DNA of 64,000 nt from Oscillibacter sp. PC13 (GTDB lineage Bacteria; Bacillota; Clostridia; Oscillospirales; Oscillospiraceae), in NCBI RefSeq assembly GCF_900115635.1, contig NZ_FOXE01000005.1, positions 1 to 64,000 of the forward strand, in the 5' to 3' direction. Position 1 is the first letter of the stretch; every line of letters starts with the position of its first letter. Positions 17,005 through 25,504 of this stretch are shown piece by piece. A program made the translations under genes and the position numbers. A model generated the notes under the pieces. It made no database searches. It was not told the DNA's origin and worked only from the letters and a program-made list of their open reading frames with translations.

Positions 17005-18768
17005 ATGAAAAAAGAGCGAAAACAGCGGATGGCCCTCCAGGCAGCCCGGAAAAACCTGGAACAGGTGCGCCAGGGTGCGGCACGATCCGGCAGGCGAAGC
17101 CTGCTGCACCACGAGATGGTAATCCGTGGCCAGCTCCGCAAGCTGAAGGCTATTCCGCCGGGGATTTCCCCGGAATACCAGACGGTTTTCAACAGCTATG
17201 AAACCTTGCTGGACGATGTGTCCAGGCGGCTGCTGGATCACTACAACGAGAAGCACCATACCGCCTATGTTTTTGAGGAGGTGGTGGCGGGCCGGCGGGA
17301 GAGCTACCGGGACACTGGCATTCTCTCCGTTCTGCTGACCACCCACATTCCGCAGATGGTGTCGGCGGAGTTCGCGAGACTGCTTCCGGAGGATCCCGGG
17401 CAGGAGTATCCGGCGGCCCGCCAGTGCAGGCGGCATTTCTGCTTGCATCTGGGGGACACCAACACCGGTAAAACCTATCAGGCTCTCCGGCGGCTGAGGG
17501 AAGCCGGAAGCGGTGCCTACCTGGCGCCGCTGCGCATTCTGGCCCTGGAGAACTTCGAACGGCTGAACCGGGAGGGCGTCCCCTGCGATCTGCTGACCGG
17601 CGAGGAGGAGGTTCGGGTGCCGGGGGCACAGCACCTGTGCTGCACGGTGGAGAAGGCGGCACTGGACTGCCAGTATGATGTGGCGGTCATTGACGAGACA
17701 CAGCTGACAGCGGATTCCCAGAGGGGTGATGCTTGGACCCGGGCCATTCTGGGCCTCCAGTGCCCGGAGATCCATCTTTGCGGCGCGGTGCTGGCCAAGG
17801 AGCAGATCACCGGTATGATTGATCGCTGCGGAGATACCTGGGAGCTGAAAACATATACCCGCCAGGTACCGCTGCAGGTGATGCGCCGTCCGGTAAAACT
17901 GACCGAACCGGAGCCGGGAGATGCCTACGTGGCCTTTTCCAAACGCCGGGTACTGGCCATGGCCCAGCAGTTTCGGCGGCAGGGAGTGCCTGCCAGCGTC
18001 ATCTACGGCGACCTGCCGCCGGAGGTCCGCCGGACGGAATACGACCGCTTCATCAGCAGAGAAAACCCGGTGCTGATTGCCACGGACGCCATTGGCATGG
18101 GGGTGAACCTGCCCATTCGGCGGGTCATCTTTGCGGATGCCGAGAAGTTTGATGGGGAAATGGTGCGGCCGCTGACCAGTCAGGAGGTCAAGCAGATTGC
18201 AGGGCGGGCCGGGCGCATCGGTATTTTCGATGTAGGCTATGTGGGGGCTCTGGAGAGGGATGCCCTGGAGTTTTTAGAGGAACAGCTCCACAGCGAAGAC
18301 ATGCCTATCGAGCAGGCGGTGGTTGGTCCCAGCGAGGCAATTTTGAAAATTGGACTGCTTCCGCTCCAACAGAAGCTGGCCTTGTGGAGTGCCCGGCCGG
18401 AGGCACTCTCCTGTTACCGGAAAAAGGACGTGCGCAACGAACTGCTGGTGTTGGATCTGCTTCGTCCCTATCACCTGCCGGAGGCGGTGGAGTGGCGGCT
18501 GATGACACTGCCCTTTGATGTGGAAAATGAGCATCTGATGGCCCAGTTTGAGAGCTATGTCCAGGAGCACTTCGTCCACGGACGTATGGAGATGATCCGC
18601 CCGCTGCCGCCGGGGCCCACTCGGGCGGATTACGAGGTCTACTATCAGCAAATCGGGCTGTACTATGCGTTCTGCAAGAATATGGGGCTGCCGCTGGATG
18701 AGCAATGGGTGTCTGCAGCCCGGGCACAGGTGAGCGCCCATATCCGGAAGCTGATGGAGCGCGCATAA
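17005..18768 (+). CDS. SUV3-like DExH RNA/DNA helicase
   Basis: The 587-residue helicase of superfamily 2 has Walker A GDTNTGKT (about residue 151), motif II VIDETQ (about 230), a C-terminal RecA-like lobe with FSKRRVLAM and VLIATDAIGMGVN, and motif VI QIAGRAGR (about 396). The last 150 residues resemble the SUV3 C-terminal domain, and the first 100 are basic and helical. SUV3 proteins unwind structured RNA in mitochondria; bacterial forms are little studied. GAGAGGATCC precedes the ATG. It stands alone between two gene-poor stretches, so context gives no partner. Confidence 0.85.
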   Translation: MKKERKQRMALQAARKNLEQVRQGAARSGRRSLLHHEMVIRGQLRKLKAIPPGISPEYQTVFNSYETLLDDVSRRLLDHYNEKHHTAYVFEEVVAGRRESYRDTGILSVLLTTHIPQMVSAEFARLLPEDPGQEYPAARQCRRHFCLHLGDTNTGKTYQALRRLREAGSGAYLAPLRILALENFERLNREGVPCDLLTGEEEVRVPGAQHLCCTVEKAALDCQYDVAVIDETQLTADSQRGDAWTRAILGLQCPEIHLCGAVLAKEQITGMIDRCGDTWELKTYTRQVPLQVMRRPVKLTEPEPGDAYVAFSKRRVLAMAQQFRRQGVPASVIYGDLPPEVRRTEYDRFISRENPVLIATDAIGMGVNLPIRRVIFADAEKFDGEMVRPLTSQEVKQIAGRAGRIGIFDVGYVGALERDALEFLEEQLHSEDMPIEQAVVGPSEAILKIGLLPLQQKLALWSARPEALSCYRKKDVRNELLVLDLLRPYHLPEAVEWRLMTLPFDVENEHLMAQFESYVQEHFVHGRMEMIRPLPPGPTRADYEVYYQQIGLYYAFCKNMGLPLDEQWVSAARAQVSAHIRKLMERA

Positions 18769-18860
18769 AACGAGTGGGATAACAATGGCTGCTGCTTGGG
18801 AATTCCACTGACGATTGGCCGGGTTTGGCGGTATGGGAATCTGCGAGAAAACATGAAAAC

Positions 18861-18898
18861 ACGGCGGTGGGAGCAGTTTTGCTTTTCCCCACCGCCGT
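18861..18898 (+). terminator. terminator after the helicase gene
   Basis: An 11-bp perfect stem (ACGGCGGTGGG and complement) with a 16-nt loop, followed by ATTTT, about 95 nt past the helicase stop. Confidence 0.7.
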
Positions 18899-19127
18899 AT
18901 TTTACTGTGATTTTTAAAAATGCTGCGTTAAAAAAGTGCGATTCCCGGAAACGGCGCCAGCAGTGAGAAAGGCAATGAAAACATGGCTGGTGAACCTATC
19001 AAAAACGAAATGCAATTGCATGGAAGGTATAGAAGATATTGATTGCAGATAAGAAAATGGTGCATTGAATGTTTTGCGGGTACACTCTCTGTGCAAAAAA
19101 CATATGTTGATACAAGGAGGTTGTGCC

Positions 19128-19784
19128 ATGGATGGTCATTTGTCTTTAGGAGTGCAGGCGCCGGACTTTACCGCAAATACGACCTTCGGGACGGTTCGCC
19201 TGTCTGATTATAAAGGAAAATGGGTTGTTTTGTTCTCACACCCGGGCGATTTTACACCGGTCTGTACAACAGAATTCATTGCTTTTGCCAATGCGCAGTC
19301 ACAGTTTGCAGAGAAGAACACGCAGCTGCTTGGGCTGAGCATTGACAGCAATCCCTCGCATCTGGCGTGGGTCTATGCCATTTATCTGACGACTGGGATT
19401 GAGATTCCCTTTCCGGTGATTGCCGATCGAACTGGCGAAATCGCACGGCTTTATGGAATGATTTCGCCTGATGTCAGTACGCAGGAAACAGTTCGAAATG
19501 TATTCATCATCGATCCCCAGCAGAAAATACGCGCTATTTTGATCTATCCCCTTACCAATGGCCGCAACGTTCCGGAAATTTTAAGATTGCTGGCAGCGCT
19601 TCAGACAACAGATGAATATCATGTGGTAACGCCAGCCAACTGGCAGCCGGGGCAGCCTGTACTGGTTCCACCCCCACAGACGTATGAGGAGCTGCTGGAG
19701 CGAGAAAAAAAGCCAAACCTACAGGGACTTTCTTGTAAGGACTGGTTCCTCTGCGGCAAAGAACTTCCGGAAAAGCTTGATTGA
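19128..19784 (+). CDS. peroxiredoxin, Prx6-type (AhpC/TSA family)
   Basis: The protein is about 218 residues. AAGGAGG 7 nt before the ATG at 19128 fixes the start, though the frame is open further upstream. The peroxidatic Cys lies in HPGDFTPVCTTEF (about residue 46). A C-terminal CKDWFLC pair (about residues 205-211) matches the extra cysteines of archaeal and anaerobe Prx6 enzymes. It reduces hydrogen peroxide and organic peroxides in the cytosol. It is a single gene bounded by terminators. No PerR box was recognised upstream. Confidence 0.92.
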   Translation: MDGHLSLGVQAPDFTANTTFGTVRLSDYKGKWVVLFSHPGDFTPVCTTEFIAFANAQSQFAEKNTQLLGLSIDSNPSHLAWVYAIYLTTGIEIPFPVIADRTGEIARLYGMISPDVSTQETVRNVFIIDPQQKIRAILIYPLTNGRNVPEILRLLAALQTTDEYHVVTPANWQPGQPVLVPPPQTYEELLEREKKPNLQGLSCKDWFLCGKELPEKLD

Positions 19785-19789
19785 TACCA

Positions 19790-19825
19790 AGGCGCCAAAC
19801 GTCTCCTCAGCGTTTGGCGCCTTTT
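19790..19825 (+). terminator. terminator after the peroxiredoxin gene
   Basis: A 12-bp perfect stem (AGGCGCCAAACG and complement), 9-nt loop, then TTTTT, directly after the stop codon. Confidence 0.88.
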
Positions 19826-19933
19826 TAAAGCCAAGGTGGGTCCGCAGATCCACCACATCAGCTTAAAAGATGAACTGCACCTTATTTTTAAGAAATGCCT
19901 GTTTCTCCCTTGGCAGTAAACTCAGGACCTTTT

Positions 19934-19978
19934 GGGCTGCAGAAACAGGACCTGAACCTGCGACCTTCGGGTTATGAA
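19934..19978. repeat. diverged tRNA-fMet fragment, att-site remnant 1
   Basis: A 45-nt stretch matches the 3' half of the tRNA-fMet gene at 40829-40873 at 37 of 45 positions. It starts at the CCA region, runs through the T arm and stops at the anticodon loop (TTATGA). It marks the far left end of the island array; no hairpin or integrase accompanies it. It could also derive from another tRNA-Met copy. Confidence 0.65.
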
Positions 19979-20111
19979 CTGCAGGTGGGTCTATTGTCCG
20001 CAGCTTTCAGCGCCTGGTTTCTCAAGATTACTTATTGTCCGCTTCGCGGTTTCCGCTGCCTGCCACCTGTTCCGCTTATGGGTCAGGGACGAATGACACA
20101 CCCTTTGAGAA

Positions 20112-20140
20112 TTGACATTTTCCGGCCCGGATGCTATGCT
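20112..20140 (+). promoter_or_regulatory. promoter of the Bce-type two-component genes
   Basis: TTGACA (20112-20117) and TATGCT (20135-20140) are 17 nt apart, 40 nt before the GTG start of the response regulator. Confidence 0.68.
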
Positions 20141-20180
20141 CCAACCAGAATAAAAATATGATGGAAAGGGGGAATCACCT

Positions 20181-20852
20181 GTGTACCGAATTTTTGTGGT
20201 GGAGGATGACGACGTCATCGCTGGCTCTGTGCAGCGGCATCTGGAGAGCTGGGGGCATCAGGTGGCCTGTGCGGTACGCTTCGATGATGTGGTGGCGGAG
20301 TTCGCCGCCTTTGACCCCCAGCTGGTGCTGCTGGATATCTCTCTTCCCTTTTTTAACGGCTACCACTGGTGCCGGGAGATCCGAAAGGTGTCCAAAGTCC
20401 CTATTTTGTTCCTTACCTCGGCCTCAGATGACATGAATCTGGTGATGGCCATGGAGATGGGCGGAGATGATCTGCTGGCAAAGCCCTTTCACCTGCAGGT
20501 GCTTTCTGCCAAGGTGCAGGCCATACTGCGGCGGGCCTACGACTTCACCGGCACCGCCCACCTGTTGAAATGCGGCGGTGCGGTACTGAATATGTCTGGA
20601 ACCCTGACAGCCAACGGACAGAAGGCAGAGCTGACCCGGAACGAGCTTAAGATTTTACAGCTTTTGCTGGAGCACCGGGGCGAAATCGTCAGCCGGGAGG
20701 CCATCATGACCCGGCTGTGGGAGTCCGACAGCTTTGTGGACGAAAATACCCTGACGGTGAATGTGACCCGATTGCGAAAAAAATTGGAGGGTGTGGGACT
20801 GACGAACCTGATTCGTACCCGGAAGGGCATGGGCTACCTGGTGGAGGACTGA
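20181..20852 (+). CDS. response regulator, OmpR family (BceR-like)
   Basis: The 223-residue protein starts at GTG with AAAGGGGG 8 nt upstream. The receiver domain (1-120) has the acidic pair EDDD, the phospho-acceptor Asp in LVLLDISLP (about residue 51) and the Lys of AKPF. The C-terminal winged helix ends LIRTRKGMGYLVED. It pairs with the kinase starting 2 nt after its stop. Together with the following ABC pair it forms a Bce-type module that senses and counters antimicrobial peptides; the ligand cannot be read. A CTTAC-N6-GTAAG dyad before the ABC genes is a likely target. Confidence 0.92.
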   Translation: MYRIFVVEDDDVIAGSVQRHLESWGHQVACAVRFDDVVAEFAAFDPQLVLLDISLPFFNGYHWCREIRKVSKVPILFLTSASDDMNLVMAMEMGGDDLLAKPFHLQVLSAKVQAILRRAYDFTGTAHLLKCGGAVLNMSGTLTANGQKAELTRNELKILQLLLEHRGEIVSREAIMTRLWESDSFVDENTLTVNVTRLRKKLEGVGLTNLIRTRKGMGYLVED

Positions 20853-20854
20853 GG

Positions 20855-21838
20855 ATGCTGATGGCCTATTTGAAACGCCAATACAAGCTGCTGCTCCTGC
20901 TGGCGGGAGCCGTCTGCGTGTTCGCAGTGATATTTGCCCTTTATGATCTGCCTTTGGAGGCAGTGGCCTATGCCGGGGTTCTGTGCCTGGCGCTGGGGCT
21001 GATCCTCTTTGCGGTGGGATACAGCCGCTTCCTTCAGCGGCACCGGGAGCTGCAGCAGCTTTTGCGTCAGACGAATGAGAAAGCTCTGCCTCTGCCGCCC
21101 GCCCGGGGGCTGCTGGAGGAGGACTATCAGGCGCTGTTGCAGGCGGTCTGCCGGGATCGAGCCCGGCTGGCAGCGGAGAACGAGAACCGCCTCCGGGAAC
21201 TGACGGACTACTACTCCCTTTGGGCCCACCAGATCAAAACACCCATCGCCGCCATGGACTTGCTGCTGCAGGAGGATACCTCTCCGCACCGGGGAGAACT
21301 GGAGATGGAGCTGCTGAAAATCGGACAATATGTGGAGATGGTGCTCTCCTACCTGCGGCTGGACAGCGACTCCACAGATTACGTTTTGCGGGAGTATTCG
21401 CTGGATGACATCCTGCGTCAGGCCGTGCGGAAGTTTGCCAAGATGTTTATCCTGAAAAAAATCGCCTTGGATTTTCGGGAGACCGGGAAGACTGTGCTGA
21501 CGGACGAGAAATGGCTGCTGTTCGTGGTGGAGCAGGTTCTTTCCAATGCCCTGAAATATACCCCGGCCGGCGGTACCATCCGAATCTATGGAGACGGCAC
21601 CACGGTGGCCATTGCCGACAGCGGCATCGGTATCCGGGAGGAGGATCAGGCCCGGGTGTTTGAAAAGGGTTTTACCGGCTACAATGGCCGGGCGGATAAA
21701 AAGTCCACGGGGATCGGGCTCTACCTCTGCCGCCAGGTCATGGACCGACTGAATCACAACATCTCCCTCACCTCACGGCCTGGCCAGGGAACTCTTGTGC
21801 GGTTGGATTTGAGCCGGGAGAACCGAATTGTGGAGTAA
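20855..21838 (+). CDS. sensor histidine kinase, intramembrane-sensing (BceS-like)
   Basis: The kinase is about 327 residues. GGAGG 7 nt before the ATG at 20855 fixes the start. Two membrane segments (about residues 12-30 and 38-58) have almost no loop between them, so there is no outside sensor domain. The phospho-acceptor His lies in WAHQIKTPIAAMD, and the ATP site has N (VLSNALKYTP), G1 (DSGIGI) and G2 (GIGLYLC). Such kinases are activated through the partner ABC permease. It follows the regulator gene directly. Confidence 0.92.
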   Translation: MLMAYLKRQYKLLLLLAGAVCVFAVIFALYDLPLEAVAYAGVLCLALGLILFAVGYSRFLQRHRELQQLLRQTNEKALPLPPARGLLEEDYQALLQAVCRDRARLAAENENRLRELTDYYSLWAHQIKTPIAAMDLLLQEDTSPHRGELEMELLKIGQYVEMVLSYLRLDSDSTDYVLREYSLDDILRQAVRKFAKMFILKKIALDFRETGKTVLTDEKWLLFVVEQVLSNALKYTPAGGTIRIYGDGTTVAIADSGIGIREEDQARVFEKGFTGYNGRADKKSTGIGLYLCRQVMDRLNHNISLTSRPGQGTLVRLDLSRENRIVE

Positions 21839-21839
21839 C

Positions 21840-21855
21840 CTTACAAAATCGTAAG
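21840..21855. promoter_or_regulatory. putative response-regulator binding dyad before the ABC genes
   Basis: CTTAC-AAAATC-GTAAG is a perfect 5-bp inverted repeat in the gap between the kinase and the ABC genes. Bce-type regulators usually bind a dyad placed just upstream of their transporter genes. Confidence 0.5.
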
Positions 21856-21942
21856 ATACGGAGCCGAACTGTAAGCCAAATCGATGGCAGACAGTCCGGC
21901 TTTTTGGTAGGATGGTGTCAAGCTGATAGAGGAGGAACTCTT

Positions 21943-22710
21943 ATGCCATTATTGGAAGTACAGCACCTGCAGAAGGTCTACACCAGCCGCTTTGGCGGCA
22001 GTCAGGTAGAAGCGCTGCAGAACGTGAATTTTTCCGTGGAGCCGGGGGAGTATGTGGCCATCATGGGCGAGTCCGGATCCGGCAAGACCACTTTGCTGAA
22101 TATCCTGGCGGTCCTGGACCGGCCCACTGCCGGAGAGGTGTTTTTGAACGGTAAGGCCCTGTCCGATGTCCGGGAACGGGATCTGGCGGCCTTCCGCCGC
22201 TCCCATCTGGGCTTTGTGTTTCAGGACTTTAACCTGCTGGACACCTTTTCCCTGCGGGACAACATTTTCCTGCCCCTGGTACTGGCGGGACAGCCCTATG
22301 AGGAGATGGAACGGAAACTGAAGCCTCTGGCGGAGCAGCTGGGGATTGCCGATATTCTGAGCAAATACCCCTACGAGGTCTCTGGAGGACAGAAGCAGAG
22401 GACGGCGGTGGCCCGTGCGCTGATCACAGACCCGCAGATCGTCTTGGCGGACGAGCCCACCGGCGCCCTGGACTCCCGGTCCTCTGACAATCTGCTGGAG
22501 CTGTTCGGTAAGATTAACGCCAGTGGACAGACCATCCTGATGGTGACCCACTCCGTGAAGGCGGCCAGCCACGCGGGGCGGGTGCTGTTTCTGCGGGATG
22601 GGCGGGTGTATCACCAGCTCTACCGGGGCAGTGAGAGCCGGGAGGCTCAGTTCTGCCGTATTTCCGACACGCTGACGGTGCTGACCCAAGGCGGTGAAAA
22701 CCATGGGTAA
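21943..22710 (+). CDS. ABC transporter ATPase, BceA/MacB type
   Basis: The ATPase is about 255 residues with Walker A GESGSGKTT, signature SGGQKQR and Walker B VLADEPTGALDS. GAGGAGG precedes the ATG at 21943. The frame is open 13 codons upstream, but the ribosome site and the family start (MPLLEVQHLQKVY) settle it. It powers the FtsX-type permease that follows, overlapping it by 8 nt. Bce-type pairs remove or shield against peptide antibiotics at the membrane and signal through the kinase. Confidence 0.93.
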   Translation: MPLLEVQHLQKVYTSRFGGSQVEALQNVNFSVEPGEYVAIMGESGSGKTTLLNILAVLDRPTAGEVFLNGKALSDVRERDLAAFRRSHLGFVFQDFNLLDTFSLRDNIFLPLVLAGQPYEEMERKLKPLAEQLGIADILSKYPYEVSGGQKQRTAVARALITDPQIVLADEPTGALDSRSSDNLLELFGKINASGQTILMVTHSVKAASHAGRVLFLRDGRVYHQLYRGSESREAQFCRISDTLTVLTQGGENHG

Positions 22711-24652
22711 GCACAGCTTCTTTCCCCGGCTGGCTCTGGTAAACCTGCTCCGCAACAGCCGGTATTACGGACCTTATCTCCTCTCCTGCGGCGCCATGGC
22801 TGCCATGTATTATATCCTGCGGTTTCTGACCTGGAACGAGGTCATCCAGACGGTGCGGGGCGCCGCCTATCTCCAGGCCATGATGTCCATCGGATGCTTT
22901 GTGGTGGCACTGTTTTCCGTAGTGCTTTTGCTGTATGCCAACAGCTTTGTGATGAAGCGACGGCAGAAAGAACTGGGGATCTACAACATCCTGGGCCTGG
23001 AAAAGCGGCACATCGCGGCACTGTGCGTCTGGGAGACACTGCTGTGCGCCGCTGCGGTGATTCCGGGCGGCATCGCGGCGGGCATCCTGCTCAGCAAGCT
23101 GATCCTGCTTCTGCTTTTGAAGCTGGTACAGATTCCGGTGCAGTTCGGCTTTTCTATCAGCATCAGGGGTATGGGGGAGACGGCAGCGCTGCTGGGGGTA
23201 TTGTTCCTGCTGGCGCTTCTATGGAACCTGCTTCGCCTGGGGAGGTCCCGCCCCATCGAGCTGCTCCACAGCAACAACGCCGGAGAGCGGGAGCCGAAAA
23301 CAAAGCGGCTATTGGCAGTCCTTGGGCTGGCGGCGCTGCTGGGGGGCTATGCCATCGCTCTCACCACCCGGAACCCGGTGAACGCCCTGATGCTGTTCTT
23401 TGTGGCGGTCATTCTGGTGATGCTCGGCACCTACTGCCTGTTTACTGCCGGGTCCATTTCTCTGCTAAAGTGTCTGCGGGCCAACGTAAAGTTCTATTAC
23501 CAGACCCGCCATTTCACCGCCGTCTCCGGCCTGCTGTACCGCATGAAGCAGAACGCCGTGGGCCTTGCCAATATCTGCATCCTGGCCTGTATGGTGCTGG
23601 TGACGGTGTCCGGAACGCTGTGCCTCTATCTGGGAGCGGAGAAGTCCCTGGACGGCAAGTATCCCGACGATATTCTGGTAACCCAGACGCTGGAAGACAG
23701 TGTTGATTCCACCGCAATACTGGACTTGGTACAACGGACCATAGCGAACGCAGGACGGCAGGTGAGAGACATCTGCTATGAGCAGTCTATCTCTTTCCAC
23801 GCCAAATACAGCGGCAATACGCTGCTGACGGACCTGGGCCAGAACGGCCTTCTGACGGAAGTCACGGTTCTGACGGCAGAGGAGTACAGCCGCCTGACGG
23901 GGGATACAGTCTCTCTGGAGGAAAACGAGGTGCTGGCTTGTGCGGACGGCGATCTTCCGCTGCCAGAGACTTTCTTTTATGAGGGAGAACCCATTCGGGT
24001 GAGAGCCCGGCTGGACAGTTTTCCTGCCGGGGACAGCGCCATCGTTACCAACGAGGCCAATCTGGGCTTGGTGGCGGACGATTCCCTGGCCGAGCAGATA
24101 ATGGACACAGACCTGGCACGCCGGACTTTCCGCATTCATCTGAATACCGATGGCACCGACAGTGAAAAGCTGGCCTGCGCCAAGGCTGTTCTGGCGGTTT
24201 CAGACGGGAGATACGGCGTGGCCAGCCGTCAGGAGATGGCGGAAGAATTCTACGCCATGTACGGCGGCTTCTTGTTCCTGGGTATCTTTTTGGGCCTGCT
24301 GTTCCTGATGGCTACGGTGCTCATCATCTACTACAAGCAGATCTCTGAGGGGTATGAGGACCAGCACCGCTACCGGATCATGCAGCAGGTAGGCATGAGC
24401 CATCGGGAGGTGGGAGCTTCCATCCGGGGGCAGATCCTGCTGGTGTTTTTCCTGCCCCTGATGGCAGCGGGGGTGCATATTCTGGCAGCCTTTCCCATGC
24501 TCTGCCGCATTTTGGAACTGTTTGGCCTGCATGATGTGGGGCTGTTTGCCCTCTGCACAGTGGGGACACTGGCAGTTTTTGCCGCTGTGTACGCGCTGGT
24601 GTATTTTTTGACGGCCTGGACCTATGAACGAATCGTAGGTAGTGCGGCGTAA
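22703..24652 (+). CDS. ABC transporter permease, BceB/FtsX type
   Basis: The permease is about 649 residues with roughly ten membrane segments. A large outside domain of about 200 residues sits between segments 7 and 8, as in BceB. It begins MGKHSFFPRLALVNLLRNSR. AAGGCGG precedes the ATG at 22703; a GTG at 22694 is an alternative. It overlaps the ATPase stop by 8 nt (ATGGGTAA). It is the last gene of the cargo of island I. Confidence 0.92.
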   Translation: MGKHSFFPRLALVNLLRNSRYYGPYLLSCGAMAAMYYILRFLTWNEVIQTVRGAAYLQAMMSIGCFVVALFSVVLLLYANSFVMKRRQKELGIYNILGLEKRHIAALCVWETLLCAAAVIPGGIAAGILLSKLILLLLLKLVQIPVQFGFSISIRGMGETAALLGVLFLLALLWNLLRLGRSRPIELLHSNNAGEREPKTKRLLAVLGLAALLGGYAIALTTRNPVNALMLFFVAVILVMLGTYCLFTAGSISLLKCLRANVKFYYQTRHFTAVSGLLYRMKQNAVGLANICILACMVLVTVSGTLCLYLGAEKSLDGKYPDDILVTQTLEDSVDSTAILDLVQRTIANAGRQVRDICYEQSISFHAKYSGNTLLTDLGQNGLLTEVTVLTAEEYSRLTGDTVSLEENEVLACADGDLPLPETFFYEGEPIRVRARLDSFPAGDSAIVTNEANLGLVADDSLAEQIMDTDLARRTFRIHLNTDGTDSEKLACAKAVLAVSDGRYGVASRQEMAEEFYAMYGGFLFLGIFLGLLFLMATVLIIYYKQISEGYEDQHRYRIMQQVGMSHREVGASIRGQILLVFFLPLMAAGVHILAAFPMLCRILELFGLHDVGLFALCTVGTLAVFAAVYALVYFLTAWTYERIVGSAA

Positions 24653-24703
24653 GCGGCAGCCAAATACATTTTCTGAAAAAAAGGTCAAAGCCGCTTTATC
24701 GGC

Positions 24704-24738
24704 AACCATCCCGCCGGGATAACCCCCGGCGGGATGGT
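24704..24738. repeat. perfect hairpin after the Bce-type transporter genes
   Basis: Arms AACCATCCCGCCGGG and CCCGGCGGGATGGTT pair over 15 bp with a short loop, 52 nt after the permease stop. There is no T run, so a terminator role is uncertain. Confidence 0.5.
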
Positions 24739-25194
24739 TGACAAGGAAAAGAACAGGGATATTGTGAAAACCCGAATCAAAATTTGCGATGCGGTAATCA
24801 AAGAAGAACCTAAGGGCGCAGGGGAGACGGCGAACGACAATTTGCACCCTGCGCAGTCTTGGACTCCGCAAATGCCCGTACTGCGGGCATTTGCGGCTGG
24901 GTGAGGGGGAGGGCAGAACCGGAGCGAAAAAGCCCCTGAGGGGGATTGCCTTCCCGCAAATGCTGATGGCTGCTGGGCCTTTCCCGGCATCATAGAGAAA
25001 ACCCACGCTTCAAGGATGGCAAGGCTGACCATTGCGGCACGAATCTGGACAGTTGTCCATCTCTTTCGGCATGCGGGGGGGGGGGGGACTGCCAAAGGTC
25101 CGTTTCCATGGCCTGCACTCACGTTACCATGGCACCCCAGAAAAGAAGCGGCCATATCCTATGCTATGGAGCAGTAACCAGACCTATTCCCGTA

Positions 25195-25202
25195 TGGGTC
25201 AG
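25195..25202. repeat. TGGGTCAG repeat near att 2
   Basis: One of a set of TGGGTCAR octamers found on both sides of each tRNA-derived repeat: also 20079, 25460, 25471 (partial), 35030, 35042, 35293, 35304 and 40748. They are candidate arm-type integrase sites. Confidence 0.5.
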
Positions 25203-25267
25203 CGTCAGGCTCATGGCACTGACCCCAATTTTTCACCCGATCTTTCCGACAGAAAAACAAAGAAAAC

Positions 25268-25293
25268 GTCCTGAAATCGAAAGATTTCAGGAC
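25268..25293. terminator. 26-nt island-end hairpin 1
   Basis: GTCCTGAAATC-GAAA-GATTTCAGGAC, an 11-bp stem ending 5 nt before the att core. The same hairpin occurs at 35103-35128 and 40799-40824. Confidence 0.75.
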
Positions 25294-25298
25294 GTTTA

Positions 25299-25343
25299 TG
25301 GTTGCGGAGACAGGACTCGAACCTGCGACCTCCGGGTTATGAG
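25299..25343. repeat. tRNA-fMet 3' half, att site 2 (island I / II junction)
   Basis: These 45 nt are identical to 40829-40873 of the intact tRNA gene, from the CCA end to the anticodon loop. Sequence then diverges sharply (GTGCTC instead of CCCGAC), so it is not a functional tRNA. Confidence 0.85.
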
Positions 25344-25504
25344 GTGCTCTGACGGTTTCCAAGCGGTAGTTTCCGCCGCTTTCCGGAGCGGTTGAGCCGG
25401 GAGCAGGATGCTCTTTGGGGGTATCCACTCCGTTGTTTCCGTCCATTTTTTGCGTGGTCTGGGTCAGCGTTTGGGTCATCTAAAAGAAACCAAGAAGGAC
25501 CATT

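Larger units (their letters stand above)
24653..25298. other. gene-less right end of island I
   Basis: No supported gene is present; several frames are open but none has a ribosome site or a recognisable family. A 15-bp perfect hairpin lies at 24704-24738 and a 13-bp one at 24866-24896 (CCGCAAATGCCCG). A run of 13 G lies at 25075-25087. From 25195 the sequence resembles the DNA downstream of the integrases in islands II and III, so an integrase gene once here was probably deleted. Confidence 0.6.

Noticed and set aside
24200-25155. Overlapping minus-strand frames at the end of the Bce-type permease and beyond
   Set aside because: They are largely antisense to the permease, and the rest has no ribosome site or family match.
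25299-25380. Possible second tRNA-Met gene
   Set aside because: Only the 3' half matches; no D arm or 5' acceptor strand follows, so it is an att copy.
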